A DNA stretch of 64,000 nucleotides from Streptomyces flavotricini (GCF_020639365.1 NZ_JAINUL010000001.1:3923159-3987158); one strand, 5' to 3'. Numbered from the stretch's first letter, positions 29,539 to 37,893 are shown. Notes: a model not told the origin generated them from the sequence alone. Numbers and translations are program-made.

Positions 29539-30114
29539 TCACTCCCCCGGCCGGCCCTCGCCGCCGACGCGGGCGGAGGGGTACAGCCCCGCCCAGACCC
29601 GGTGCCCGGGCGGGAAGCCCATGGCGGCCAGGTTGTTGATCAGCATTCCGTAGGCCATGAAGGTCGTGGTCTCGTTCACGTCGCCGCCGAGCGGGACGTG
29701 AACGGTGTCCCAGAGCTCCATCCAGCCCTTGCGGACGAGCTCGCCGAGCTCGTGGTCCCCGGCGGCCTCGGCGGCGCCGACGGTGACGTACATCTGGAGC
29801 TGCATCTGGAGCTTGTCCGGATCCTCGGTGATGAGCCGGGCGTACGCGTTCGCCATGGCGAGCCCCGCCTCTTCGCCCTCCAGCCCCTCGGCGGCGGCCG
29901 CGAACACCTCGCGGGTCTCACGCAGGCACCGCTCGGCGGCGGCGAGGAAGATGGCCGGCTTGTTGGGGAAGAGCCGGAACAGGTACGGCTGCGAGACGCC
30001 CACGCGCTTGGCGATCGCCTCGGTGGAGGTCCCGTGATAGCCGCCGCGGGCGAACTCGTGCATCGCCGCACGGATGACGCTCTCGCGCCGCTCTTCCGCA
30101 CTCATCCTTGCCAT
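29539..30114 (-). CDS. TetR/AcrR family repressor
   Basis: The protein has 191 residues. The N-terminal helix-turn-helix (VIRAAMHEFARGGYHGTSTE then AIAKRVGVSQPYLFRLFPNK) is typical TetR, and the rest is the ligand-binding dimerisation domain. I place the start at the ATG of MARMSAEERRE: a TAACTT box lies exactly 7 nt upstream, and a farther ATG at 30135 lies inside the operator. It is divergent from the exporter and presumably autoregulates. Confidence 0.88.
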   Translation of the reverse strand: MARMSAEERRESVIRAAMHEFARGGYHGTSTEAIAKRVGVSQPYLFRLFPNKPAIFLAAAERCLRETREVFAAAAEGLEGEEAGLAMANAYARLITEDPDKLQMQLQMYVTVGAAEAAGDHELGELVRKGWMELWDTVHVPLGGDVNETTTFMAYGMLINNLAAMGFPPGHRVWAGLYPSARVGGEGRPGE

Positions 30115-30123
30115 GGGCCTCAA

Positions 30124-30143
30124 GTTAGTGCTCAATCACTAAC
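30124..30143. promoter_or_regulatory. TetR operator overlapping its own promoter
   Basis: GTTAGT (30124-30129), 8 nt, ACTAAC (30138-30143). The minus-strand TAACTT -10 box of tetR overlaps the left arm, so a bound repressor would block its own RNA polymerase. Confidence 0.75.
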
Positions 30144-30211
30144 CAAGTCAACCCCTCCGCCCCGGGCCCGGGCCCGGGCCCGCCACGGTGTCGCGCGTCA
30201 CACCGGGCCCG

Positions 30212-30240
30212 TGTCACGAACCGGGCGGCAGCTTGCATCT
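30212..30240 (+). promoter_or_regulatory. candidate ECF41-type promoter of the oxidoreductase-sigJ operon
   Basis: TGTCACG (30212-30218) resembles the TGTCACA -35 reported for ECF41 sigma factors. A GCATCT sequence follows after 16 nt, which departs from the usual CGTC -10. The position, just upstream of the operon containing the sigma gene, fits autoregulation. It is a candidate only. Confidence 0.35.
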
Positions 30241-30276
30241 GATGATCGTCAACAGCGAGTGGAGGAAGGCGGAGCG

Positions 30277-31485
30277 ATGAGCGCACGACACGGAGCCGAC
30301 GGCACGGAGACCACCCACCGGGTCCTGGTCCTGGGGGCGGGGTACGCGGGGATGTCCGCGGCCGTCCAGCTCGGCGCCCGGGTGGGGCGGCGCCGGGACG
30401 TGCAGGTGACCCTGGTGAACGCGCAGGAACTCTTCACCGAGCGGCTGCGGCTGCACATGACGGCCACCGGGCAGGAGGTCGCCGGTCTGAGCATTCCGGA
30501 ACTGCTGGAGGGTACGGGCGCGCGGTTCGTGCGCGGCTGGGTGACGGCGGTGGACGCGGACGCGCGAACGGTCCGGATCGATGACGACCGGGTCCTGCAC
30601 TACGACACGCTGGTGTACGGGCTGGGTGGCGTGGCCGACCTGTCGGCGGTGCCGGGCGCCGAGGAGTACGCCCACACCCTGAACAGCGTCGAGGACGCCG
30701 AGGTGCTGGCCGACCGGCTGGCGCGGCTCGGCAGCGGCACGGTGGTCATCGGCGGCAGCGGGCTGACCGGAGTCGAGTCCGCCGCGGAGATCGCCGAGCG
30801 GTACCCGCGGCTGAACGTCGTCCTGCTGGGCCGGCGGGAACCCGGCGCCGCCATGACCCCGAAGGCCGGGGCGTACCTGCGGGCCGCCCTCGACCGCCTG
30901 GGCGTCGTGGTGCGCAGCGGGGTCGAGGTGGTGAAGGTGCTGCCCGATGCGGTCGAGCTGGCCGGGGGCGAACGCGTCCCCGCCGACGCGGTCCTGTGGA
31001 CCAGCGGTACGCGGGTGTCGCCGCTGGCGGCCGCCGCCGGGCTGACCGTCGACGAGCGCGGCCGCGTCGTCACCGATGCCGCGCTGCGGTCGGTGTCGCA
31101 CCCGCAGGTGTACGCCGTGGGGGACGCGGCCGCGATCCGCCAGGGCTACGGCGTCATGCACGGCACCTGCCAGGGCGGCATGCCGACCGGCGTGCACGCC
31201 GCGGTGTCGATCGTCCGCGCACTGAAGGGCAAGCAGCCCCGGCCGTTCCGCTTCGGCTACTACCACACGCCGGTCAGTCTGGGACGCGGCGATGCGGTGG
31301 TGCAGTTCACCCGCCCCGACGACAGCCCGCGGCGCATGCATCTGACCGGCCGCGTGGCGGCCCGGTACAAGGAGGCGGTGTCGGCCGCACCGTGGCCGAC
31401 GTACGGCCGCATGAAGAAGGTGCCCGCCTCGGGGGCCGTCTGGCCCCGCGGCGGCCGCTTCACCCGGAACGGGGCGGTCCGGTGA
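30277..31485 (+). CDS. FAD-dependent NAD(P)H oxidoreductase (NDH-2-like)
   Basis: The protein has 402 residues. It has two Rossmann folds: FAD-binding VLVLGAGYAGMSAAVQLG at about residue 16 and NAD-binding VVIGGSGLTGVESA near 160. The C-terminal FAD motif HPQVYAVGDAAAI is also seen. It resembles type II NADH dehydrogenases but lacks an obvious membrane anchor. The ATG has GGAGG/GGAG upstream. Its stop overlaps the sigma-factor start as GTGA. Redox enzymes coupled to ECF41 genes are a known context, though the substrate is unknown. Confidence 0.85.
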   Translation: MSARHGADGTETTHRVLVLGAGYAGMSAAVQLGARVGRRRDVQVTLVNAQELFTERLRLHMTATGQEVAGLSIPELLEGTGARFVRGWVTAVDADARTVRIDDDRVLHYDTLVYGLGGVADLSAVPGAEEYAHTLNSVEDAEVLADRLARLGSGTVVIGGSGLTGVESAAEIAERYPRLNVVLLGRREPGAAMTPKAGAYLRAALDRLGVVVRSGVEVVKVLPDAVELAGGERVPADAVLWTSGTRVSPLAAAAGLTVDERGRVVTDAALRSVSHPQVYAVGDAAAIRQGYGVMHGTCQGGMPTGVHAAVSIVRALKGKQPRPFRFGYYHTPVSLGRGDAVVQFTRPDDSPRRMHLTGRVAARYKEAVSAAPWPTYGRMKKVPASGAVWPRGGRFTRNGAVR

Positions 31486-32402
31486 CGGGCCCGTCCACCG
31501 ACCCCGACCAGCAGGTGTTCCACCGGCACCGGAACCTGCTCTTCTCGGTGGCCTACCGCATCCTGGGCACCGCGGCCGACGCGGAGGACGCGGTCCAGGA
31601 CGCCTGGATCAAGTGGTCCGCCGCCGACCGCTCGCAGGTGGCCGAGCCCAAGGCGTACCTGACGCGGATCGTGTCGAACGTGGCGCTGGCGCGGCTGCGG
31701 TCCGCCCGGTACCAGCGCGAGACCTACGTCGGTCCGTGGCTGCCCGAGCCCATCCTCACCACGGGCGACACCGCCGAGACCGTCCTGGACGCCGAGTCGG
31801 TGTCGATGGCCGTGCTCGTCGTGCTGGAGACCCTCAGCCCGCTGGAGCGTGCGGTGTTCGTGCTGAAGGAGGTCTTCGACTTCAGCCACGGGGAGATCGC
31901 GGAGGCGCTGGAGCGCTCCGAGGCGGCGGTGCGGCAGGCCGCGCACCGGGCCCGCGAGCACGTACGGGCCAGACGGCCGCGCTTCACCGCCGACCGGTCG
32001 CGGCAGCGCGAGGTGACCGAGCGGTTCTTCGCCGCCACGACCGGCGGGGACGTCAACGCGCTGATGGAGGTGCTGTCCCCGGACGTCACCCTGTGGACCG
32101 ACGGCGGCGGCAAGGTCCGCCAGGCCATGCGTCCGGTCGTGGGCGCCCCGACGGTGGCCGCCTGGTTCGCCGCCACCGGCACGGTCACGTACCAGGGCAT
32201 CGCCCCCGGCGACATGAAGGCCGAACTGGTCGAGATCAACGGCGGCCCGGGCATGGTGTTCAGCGGACCGGACCGCGTGGTCGCCACGGTCACCTTCGAC
32301 TTCGGCGCCGACGGCCGCATCACCGCCGTCCACAACGTCGCCAACCCCGACAAGCTCAGGGCCGTCGCGGGCGGCACCACTCACGCCGTCGCCGCCCGCT
32401 GA
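31482..32402 (+). CDS. sigJ: ECF sigma factor, ECF41/SigJ type with C-terminal SnoaL-like domain
   Basis: The protein has 306 residues. Region 2 (RHRNLLFSVAYRILGTAADA, EDAVQDAWIKW) and region 4 (SPLERAVFVLKEVFDFSHGE, IAEALERSEAAVRQAAHRAR) are clear. A SnoaL/NTF2-like extension of about 130 residues follows (TERFFAATTGGDVNALMEVL). The DGGGK motif (residues about 200-204) is the hallmark of ECF41, where the fused domain replaces a separate anti-sigma factor. Translationally coupled to the upstream oxidoreductase. The gene symbol is by similarity of architecture. Confidence 0.88.
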   Translation: MTGPSTDPDQQVFHRHRNLLFSVAYRILGTAADAEDAVQDAWIKWSAADRSQVAEPKAYLTRIVSNVALARLRSARYQRETYVGPWLPEPILTTGDTAETVLDAESVSMAVLVVLETLSPLERAVFVLKEVFDFSHGEIAEALERSEAAVRQAAHRAREHVRARRPRFTADRSRQREVTERFFAATTGGDVNALMEVLSPDVTLWTDGGGKVRQAMRPVVGAPTVAAWFAATGTVTYQGIAPGDMKAELVEINGGPGMVFSGPDRVVATVTFDFGADGRITAVHNVANPDKLRAVAGGTTHAVAAR

Positions 32403-32441
32403 GCGGGCGCCGGGCGGGGTCCCCCGCTCGGCGCCCGGCTC
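32401..32441. terminator. bidirectional terminator after the sigma gene
   Basis: GAGCGGGCGCCG (32401-32412) pairs with CGGCGCCCGGCTC (32429-32441) with one bulged base. It begins at the stop codon and lies between convergent genes. Confidence 0.65.
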
Positions 32442-32457
32442 GGCATGTGCGCCGGGC

Positions 32458-32886
32458 TCAGGCCAGGGCCACCACGGCGCGTGACATGCCCAGGACCTTC
32501 TGGCCCGCGCTCGTCGCCGTCAGGTCCACGCGTACGCGGTTGTCGTCCAGCTTCGCCGCGACCTTGGCCGTGACCTCGATCAGCGCGCCCGCCCCGTCGT
32601 TCGGGACGACGACCGGCTTGGTGAAGCGGACCCCGTACTCGACGACCGCACCCGGGTCGCCGACCCAGTCGGTGACCACGCGGATCGCCTCGGCCATCGT
32701 GAACATGCCGTGCGCGATGACGTCCGGCAGTCCGACCTCCTTGGCGAACTTCTCGTTCCAGTGGATCGGGTTGAAGTCACCCGAGGCACCCGCGTAGCGC
32801 ACCAGCGTGGCGCGCGTCACCGGGAAGGAGCCCGCCGGCAGCTCCGTGCCGACCTCGACGTCGGCGTACTTGATCTGCGCGGTCAT
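32458..32886 (-). CDS. MaoC-family (R)-hydratase (HadB-like)
   Basis: The protein has 142 residues. It is a single hot-dog domain with the hydratase motif YAGASGDFNPIHWNEKFAKE (catalytic Asp and His) and DVIAHGMFTMAEAIR. Such proteins hydrate or dehydrate 2-enoyl-thioesters. The gene starts 1 nt after the stop of the neighbouring hot-dog protein (TGAGATG). The two likely form a heterodimer like mycobacterial HadA-HadB; the substrate in this genus is not established. Confidence 0.87.
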   Translation of the reverse strand: MTAQIKYADVEVGTELPAGSFPVTRATLVRYAGASGDFNPIHWNEKFAKEVGLPDVIAHGMFTMAEAIRVVTDWVGDPGAVVEYGVRFTKPVVVPNDGAGALIEVTAKVAAKLDDNRVRVDLTATSAGQKVLGMSRAVVALA

Positions 32887-32887
32887 C

Positions 32888-33340
32888 TCAGGCCTCCTCG
32901 GGGGCGCGGGAGACGAGCTTCGTCCACGCCGTCACCACGTGCTCGCCGGTCTCGTCGTGGACCTCGCCGCGGATGTCGATGATGTCGTTGCCGGCCATCG
33001 ACTTCACGGCCTCGATCGTGGAGGTCACCGACAGCCGGTCACCCGCCCGCACGGGACGCGAGTACGCGAACTTCTGGTCGCCGTGCACGACGCGGCTGTA
33101 GTCCAGACCCAGCTGCGGGTCCTCCACGACCTGGCCCGCCGCCGCGAAAGTGATCGCGAACACGAAAGTCGGCGGGGCGATCACGTCCAGGTGACCGAAC
33201 GCCTTGGCGGCATCGGGGTCGGTGTAGACGGGATTCGCGTCTCCCACCGCAACCGCGAATTCGCGGATCTTCTCCCGGCCGACCTCGTACGGATCGGTGG
33301 GCGGGTAGCTCCGCCCCACGAAGGACTGGTCGAGCGCCAT
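32888..33340 (-). CDS. MaoC-type dehydratase N-terminal domain protein (UPF0336, HadA-like)
   Basis: The protein has 150 residues, the exact UPF0336 length. It starts MALDQSFVGRSYPPTDPYEV and has VGDANPVYTDPDAAKAFGH and IAPPTFVFAITF, the non-catalytic hot-dog partner pattern. It is followed by the catalytic MaoC partner. A terminator lies between it and rpmG upstream. Confidence 0.88.
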   Translation of the reverse strand: MALDQSFVGRSYPPTDPYEVGREKIREFAVAVGDANPVYTDPDAAKAFGHLDVIAPPTFVFAITFAAAGQVVEDPQLGLDYSRVVHGDQKFAYSRPVRAGDRLSVTSTIEAVKSMAGNDIIDIRGEVHDETGEHVVTAWTKLVSRAPEEA

Positions 33341-33416
33341 GGCTCCCTACCTCCTGTTGGAAAAAGTCGGTCACATGAGGAAAACGATCACAGACAGGCG
33401 ATCACGGAAACGACAC

Positions 33417-33447
33417 GAGGCCGCCCCCCAAAGAAGGGGACGACCTC
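33417..33447 (-). terminator. terminator after rpmG
   Basis: On the minus strand GAGGTCGTCCCC pairs with GGGGGCGGCCTC in a 12-bp stem with two G-U pairs and a short loop, 33 nt past the rpmG stop. Confidence 0.65.
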
Positions 33448-33480
33448 ATGACGGTGCCTGTATTTCGAGACTCGCTAGGG

Positions 33481-33645
33481 TCAGCGGGTCTCGCGGTGCG
33501 CGGTGTGCGAGTTGCAGCGCGGGCAGTGCTTCTTCATCTCCATGCGGTCCGGGTTGTTACGCCGGTTCTTCTTGGTGATGTAGTTCCGCTCCTTGCACTC
33601 CACGCAGGCCAGCGTGATCTTCGGGCGGACGTCGGTGGCAGCCAC
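33481..33645 (-). CDS. rpmG: 50S ribosomal protein L33
   Basis: The protein has 54 residues and was found by reading the minus strand. It starts VAATDVRPKITLACVECKER and ends MKKHCPRCNSHTAHRETR. The four cysteines in two CxxC pairs (CVEC and CPRC) make it a zinc-binding C+ form rather than the zinc-independent paralogue. The GTG is preceded by AAGGAGCAC. Together with tRNA-Met and tRNA-Thr just upstream it forms a small translation cluster. Confidence 0.95.
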   Translation of the reverse strand: MAATDVRPKITLACVECKERNYITKKNRRNNPDRMEMKKHCPRCNSHTAHRETR

Positions 33646-33733
33646 GTGAGTGCTCCTTGACGGACTATGGGACGGATGAACGCATAAAAGAGTAGCCGAT
33701 CGGGAGACCGACCCCGCAATCGGCTACTGTGGG

Positions 33734-33806
33734 TAGCGGCGACCGGACTTGAACCGGTGACACAGCGATTATGAGCCGCTTGCTCTACCGACTGAGCTAC
33801 GCCGCT
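33734..33806 (-). tRNA. tRNA-Met (CAT)
   Basis: 73-nt cloverleaf: acceptor AGCGGCG/CGCCGCT, D arm GCTC...GAGC, anticodon loop CTCATAA, T arm ACCGGTTCAAGTCCGGT, discriminator A. The acceptor pairs normally at position 1, so it is the elongator and not the initiator. A CAT anticodon could also mark a lysidine-modified tRNA-Ile, which I cannot exclude. Confidence 0.9.
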
Positions 33807-33854
33807 TTGATGTGATCAGCTCCCCACCCGAGGGTGGGGAACCTCTCTCACCAG

Positions 33855-33927
33855 AGCCCCAATGCGGAATCGAACCGCAGACCTTCTCCTTACCATGGAG
33901 ACGCTCTACCGACTGAGCTATTGGGGC
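33855..33927 (-). tRNA. tRNA-Thr (GGT)
   Basis: 73-nt cloverleaf: acceptor GCCCCAA/TTGGGGC, anticodon arm TCTCC-ATGGTAA-GGAGA with GGT, T arm TGCGGTTCGATTCCGCA, discriminator T. It lies 48 nt upstream of tRNA-Met and the two are probably cotranscribed. Confidence 0.96.
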
Positions 33928-34326
33928 GAGCGATGAAGACATTACACGGTTGCCCGCCCATCGCCCAAATCCTTTGCGGCGCCTGGCCTCCGAGGGGGCT
34001 GCCGGGGCTTTCCCGATCAGGGTCCCGGCGCCGTTCGGGCCCATTTCGGGGCAGATTGTGTCCGGGCTCACATTCCCAGCGGCCCCGCGAGGCACTCCGT
34101 GCCCGTCACCCCCGCCGGAAAGCGGTACCCGCGACGAGGAAGCATCCGCACCCGGCCCGGCGCGCACGCGTGCGCCGCGGCGCGCGGGCACCACACCGGT
34201 ACGACTATTGCGCTCTTCCGCGAAGCGGGGAGCCCCGCGCCCTAGGCTCTGAGCACGCTGCGTGATCTTGGGCCGCGGGCCGCGGCCACTCGGTCCAGGA
34301 ACCGCCCGAGCCACCGCAGGAGCGCG
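33928..34326. other. non-coding region between tRNA-Thr and the amidohydrolase gene
   Basis: About 400 bp with no gene I can support. It should hold the leftward tRNA/rpmG promoter and a rightward promoter; TAGGCT at 34243 is a possible -10 and AGGAG at 34318 is the ribosome-binding site of the next gene. Confidence 0.4.
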
Positions 34327-35637
34327 ATGTCCGACAGCCAGCCGCAGCAGCCGTCCCCCTTCCCGCCGGGCGGCCGTGGTGAGGGCGGCGGCCAAGGCCC
34401 CCAGCGCCCGTCCGGCAACGCGAACGCGCCCGCCGCCGAGTCCACCACCCTCCTGCTCACCGGAGCCCGCCTCACGGACGGCCGTACGGTCGACGTCCGG
34501 CTCGGCGGCGGCCGGATCCAGGCCGTCGGCACCGCGGGCAGCCTGCCCTCACCCGCGCTCGCCCGGGTCGACCTCACCGGCTACCTGCTGCTCCCCGCCC
34601 CCGCCGAGCCGCACGCCCACGGGGACACCGCCCTGACCGCCGACGGCGAGGGCCCCGTCTCGTACGCCCCCGACGAGGTGCAGCGCCGGGCCACCGAGGC
34701 CGCCCTGCTCCAGCTCGGGCACGGGGCCACGGCCGTGCGCTCCCACGTCCGGATCGGCGACGTGCACGGCCTGGGCCCCATGGAGGCCGTGCTCCAGGCC
34801 CGCCGCTCGCTGCGCGGGCTCACCGACCTGACCACCGTCGCCGTGCCCCGCCTGCTCACCGGGGTGGCCGGCGCCGACGGGTTCGCCATGCTGCGGGACG
34901 CCGTCAAGATGGGCGCCGCCGTCATCGGCGGCTGCCCGGACCTGGACCCCGACCCGACGGGCTTCCTCGAAGCCGTGCTGGAACTCGCCGCCGAGCACGG
35001 CTGCCCCGTGGACCTGCACACGGACGGTGACGACCCCGGCCGCCTCGCCCGGCTCGCCGCGATGGCCGGCGGACTGCGCCCGGGGGTGACGATCGGCCCC
35101 TGCGGGGGCCTGTCACGGCTCCCGCTGGACGTGGCGCACCGGGCCGCCGACCAGCTGGCCGCGGCCGGCGTACGGGTGACCTGCCTGCCCCAGGGCGACT
35201 GCGCGGCCCTGGAGCGGCGCGGCCTGCGCACCGCGCCCGTACGGCTGCTGCGCGCCGCCGGGGTCCGGGTCGCGGCCGGCAGCGGGGCGCTGCGGGACGC
35301 CGGTAACCCGGTCGGCCGCGGCGACCCGCTGGAGGCCGCCTTCCTGCTGGCCTCCCAGGGCGGGCTGCGGGCACCGGAGGCCTACGCCTCCGTGAGCGGC
35401 GCCGCCCGGGAGGCGATGGGCCTGCCGGAGGTCCGGGTGGAGGCCGGGTTCCCGGCCGAGCTGCTGGCCGTACGGGGGGACCGGATCGCGGGCGTGCTGT
35501 CCCTGGCGTACAGCCGGATCGTGGTCCACCGGGGTCGGGTGGTAGCCCGGACGAGTGCCGTACGGGAGTACTGCGACTCGGCGGTCGCGGTGGCCCTGGA
35601 CCTGCCCCGGCAGGGCCGCGTGGAGCCCGGGCCCTGA
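34327..35637 (+). CDS. amidohydrolase-fold protein, cytosine-deaminase-like, with degenerate metal site
   Basis: The protein has 436 residues. After a 38-residue Pro/Gly/Gln-rich start comes the amidohydrolase beta-sandwich (LLLTGARLTDGRTVDVRLGG) and the metal-binding PHAHGD. DLHTDGDD keeps the second His. The third His position reads IGPCGG, and the final metal Asp region reads AAGSGALRDAGNP instead of a GxDD/GSD type motif. It may therefore be inactive or altered in chemistry. A strong AGGAG lies upstream. Confidence 0.8.
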   Translation: MSDSQPQQPSPFPPGGRGEGGGQGPQRPSGNANAPAAESTTLLLTGARLTDGRTVDVRLGGGRIQAVGTAGSLPSPALARVDLTGYLLLPAPAEPHAHGDTALTADGEGPVSYAPDEVQRRATEAALLQLGHGATAVRSHVRIGDVHGLGPMEAVLQARRSLRGLTDLTTVAVPRLLTGVAGADGFAMLRDAVKMGAAVIGGCPDLDPDPTGFLEAVLELAAEHGCPVDLHTDGDDPGRLARLAAMAGGLRPGVTIGPCGGLSRLPLDVAHRAADQLAAAGVRVTCLPQGDCAALERRGLRTAPVRLLRAAGVRVAAGSGALRDAGNPVGRGDPLEAAFLLASQGGLRAPEAYASVSGAAREAMGLPEVRVEAGFPAELLAVRGDRIAGVLSLAYSRIVVHRGRVVARTSAVREYCDSAVAVALDLPRQGRVEPGP

Positions 35638-35703
35638 GTGTCCGCGGCCTGGCGGCGGACACTTTCGCGGGCGGGGGCGCCCCGCTCGTCGTACGGTCGG
35701 GGC

Positions 35704-36360
35704 ATGCGCATCGTCATCGCGGGTGGACACGGTCAGATCGCGCTGCGGCTGGAGCGGCTGCTCGCCGCGCGCGGGTACGAGGTCGCGGGCATCATCCGCG
35801 ATCCGGCGCAGGGCGACGACCTGCGCCAGGCGGGCGCCGAACCGGTGCTCTGCGACCTGGAGTCGGCTTCGGTCGAGCACGTGGCGGGCATTCTGCAGGG
35901 CGCGGACGTCGCGGTGTTCGCGGCCGGCGCGGGCCCCGGCAGCGGTGTGGCGCGCAAGGACAGCGTGGACCGGGGCGCGGCGGTGCTGTTCTCGGACGCG
36001 GCCGAACGGGCGCGGGTACGGCGCTTCCTGATGGTCTCTTCGATGGGCGCGGACGCGCACCACGAGGGCGACGACGTCTTCGACTTCTACCTGCGGGCGA
36101 AGGGCGAGGCGGACGACCACGTACGGACGCGGCTGGGCCTGGAGTGGACGGTCCTGCGGCCCGGGTCGCTGACCGACGACCCCGGGAGCGGGCAGGTGCG
36201 TCTGGAGGCGCGGACGGGCCGCGGGGCGGTGCCGCGCGACGACGTGGCGGCCGTGCTGGCGGAGCTGGTCGAGACCCCGGCGACGGCCGGCCTGACGCTG
36301 GAGCTGGTCGACGGATCGATCCCGATCGAGGTGGCCGTCAAGGCCGTCGCGGGCAACTGA
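35704..36360 (+). CDS. NAD(P)-binding SDR-like protein (atypical, NmrA/BVR-B type)
   Basis: The protein has 218 residues. It starts MRIVIAGGHGQIALRLERLL, a GxxGxxG-type Rossmann loop, then DVAVFAAGAGPGSG, FLMVSSMGAD, and the active-site-like YLRAKGEADDHV and LRPGSLTDDPG. These are features of small flavin-reductase-like SDRs (YwnB, HSCARG). The function is unknown. A TACGGT box 6 nt before the ATG suggests a leaderless start. It lies 66 bp downstream of the amidohydrolase. Confidence 0.82.
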   Translation: MRIVIAGGHGQIALRLERLLAARGYEVAGIIRDPAQGDDLRQAGAEPVLCDLESASVEHVAGILQGADVAVFAAGAGPGSGVARKDSVDRGAAVLFSDAAERARVRRFLMVSSMGADAHHEGDDVFDFYLRAKGEADDHVRTRLGLEWTVLRPGSLTDDPGSGQVRLEARTGRGAVPRDDVAAVLAELVETPATAGLTLELVDGSIPIEVAVKAVAGN

Positions 36361-36363
36361 GGC

Positions 36364-36801
36364 TCAGAACTCGGCGGTCACCTTGTCGTCGGAGCGGCCG
36401 ACGGAGTCCTGCTGGTACTGGTCCTCGTAGGCCTGCCGGATCCGTTCGATGCGCGTGCTGCGCTCCTCGGCCTCCTTCTCGGGGTAGAGGAGCACCACCT
36501 CGTACGAGGTCTCGCGGATGACCTCGCCGGCGCGCTGCCACTGGCCGTGCCCGTCCAGGAGGGTGAGTCCTTCGGGGAAGGCGGGGGTGATCTCCCGGTC
36601 CAGGAAGCCCATGAACTCCCGCTCCGCGACGGGAGCCCGGCCGCCGGGGCGCTCGGTGCCGAAGTAGAGGGTGGTTTCCTGGTAGGGCTGGCCCACGTGG
36701 CTGTGCAGTGCGGCGCCGACGAGGGCCGGGATCCCGGCTCCGAGGAGGGCGAGGAGCACGCCGCCGCCGACCTTCCCGCGCGTGTCAGAAATGAAGTTCA
36801 C
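36364..36801 (-). CDS. DUF3574 domain protein with N-terminal membrane anchor
   Basis: The protein has 145 residues. It has a hydrophobic segment at about residues 12-32 (GGGVLLALLGAGIPALVGAAL), which could be a signal anchor. It then has the DUF3574 pattern: TTLYFGTERPGG, EFMGFLDREITPAFPEGLT, LLDGHGQWQ, EVVLLYPEKEAEERSTRIE and RQAYEDQYQQDSVGR. The biochemical role of DUF3574 is unknown. It converges with the SDR gene (3 bp between stops). Confidence 0.85.
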   Translation of the reverse strand: MNFISDTRGKVGGGVLLALLGAGIPALVGAALHSHVGQPYQETTLYFGTERPGGRAPVAEREFMGFLDREITPAFPEGLTLLDGHGQWQRAGEVIRETSYEVVLLYPEKEAEERSTRIERIRQAYEDQYQQDSVGRSDDKVTAEF

Positions 36802-36860
36802 GTCCGGAGAACGAACACGCGACGCCGACGATACGGACGGTGCGGCGCCCGTACGAGAAA

Positions 36861-36894
36861 ACCCCCGCCACTGCGCTTCCGCAGTAACGGGGGT
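36861..36894 (-). terminator. terminator after tRNA-Tyr
   Basis: ACCCCCG (36861-36867) pairs with CGGGGGT (36888-36894), and inside it ACTGCG pairs with CGCAGT around a CTTC loop. It lies 11 nt past the tRNA 3' end. Confidence 0.8.
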
Positions 36895-36904
36895 CTCACT
36901 CGCG

Positions 36905-36986
<82 letters not shown>

Positions 36987-37183
36987 ATGATCGCTGCCAT
37001 TTTTCCGCCTCTCGGCGGTGCTCCCTGGCAACGACGTAAACGATACCTGATGCTCGGGGGTGCTTCGCCACCGGATTGATCAGCACCCGGGGCGGGCGTG
37101 GTGGCTAGGCTTGCCGAGCGGTCCGGGCATGTCCGGCCGCGCCCTCCGGGGCAATGACAGCCGACTTCAAGGAGCCACAGCAC

Positions 37184-37672
37184 ATGGCCGACTCCAGTTT
37201 CGACATCGTCTCGAAGGTCGAGCGGCAGGAGGTCGACAACGCCCTCAACCAGGCCGCCAAGGAACTCTCGCAGCGCTACGACTTCAAGGGCACCGGCGCC
37301 ACCATCGCCTGGTCCGGCGAGAAGATCCTGATGGAGGCGAACTCCGAGGAGCGCGTCAAGGCCGTCCTCGACGTGTTCGAGACCAAGCTGGTCAAGCGCG
37401 GCATCTCGCTGAAGGCGCTCGACGCCGGCGAGCCGCAGCTGTCCGGCAAGGAGTACAAGATCTTCGCCTCGATCGAGGAGGGCATCTCCCAGGAGAACGC
37501 CAAGAAGGTCGCGAAGATCATCCGGGACGAGGGTCCCAAGGGCGTCAAGGCCCAGGTCCAGGGCGAGGAGCTGCGCGTCAGCTCCAAGAGCCGCGACGAC
37601 CTGCAGGCCATCCAGGCCCTCCTCAAGGGCAAGGACCTCGACTTCGCGATCCAGTTCGTGAACTACCGCTGA
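37184..37672 (+). CDS. yajQ: YajQ family protein (UPF0234)
   Basis: The protein has 162 residues, the family length. Two ferredoxin-like repeats are seen: MADSSFDIVSKVERQEVDNA with QRYDFKGTGATI, then KALDAGEPQLSG, ISQENAKKVAKIIRDEG and VSSKSRDDLQAIQALLKG. Homologues bind nucleotides, and in Xanthomonas one binds cyclic di-GMP; the role here is unknown. I chose the ATG of MADSSF with AAGGAG 11 nt upstream rather than the in-frame ATG at 37154. Confidence 0.93.
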   Translation: MADSSFDIVSKVERQEVDNALNQAAKELSQRYDFKGTGATIAWSGEKILMEANSEERVKAVLDVFETKLVKRGISLKALDAGEPQLSGKEYKIFASIEEGISQENAKKVAKIIRDEGPKGVKAQVQGEELRVSSKSRDDLQAIQALLKGKDLDFAIQFVNYR

Positions 37673-37696
37673 TCGCGGTCTCCCCCCTGCCCTCCG

Positions 37697-37731
37697 GCGG
37701 CCCGGCGGTCCTTCTGGGACCGCCGGGCCGC
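37697..37731 (+). terminator. terminator after yajQ
   Basis: A 15-bp perfect stem (GCGGCCCGGCGGTCC, 37697-37711, with 37717-37731) closes a 5-nt loop, 25 nt after the stop. Confidence 0.82.
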
Positions 37732-37893
37732 GGCGCTTTCCGGGGCCGGCGGCCGTCCTCGGGGGCGTGAGGATCATGAGCCCGGCGTGCGCGGCGCGTG
37801 CGCCTCACTGGCCCCCAATGAGCACTTGGGCAACCGTGCGCGCACCCGCCAACCTGGCGGTATTCATCGCCGCGGGACAGGGGAGGGTCACGG

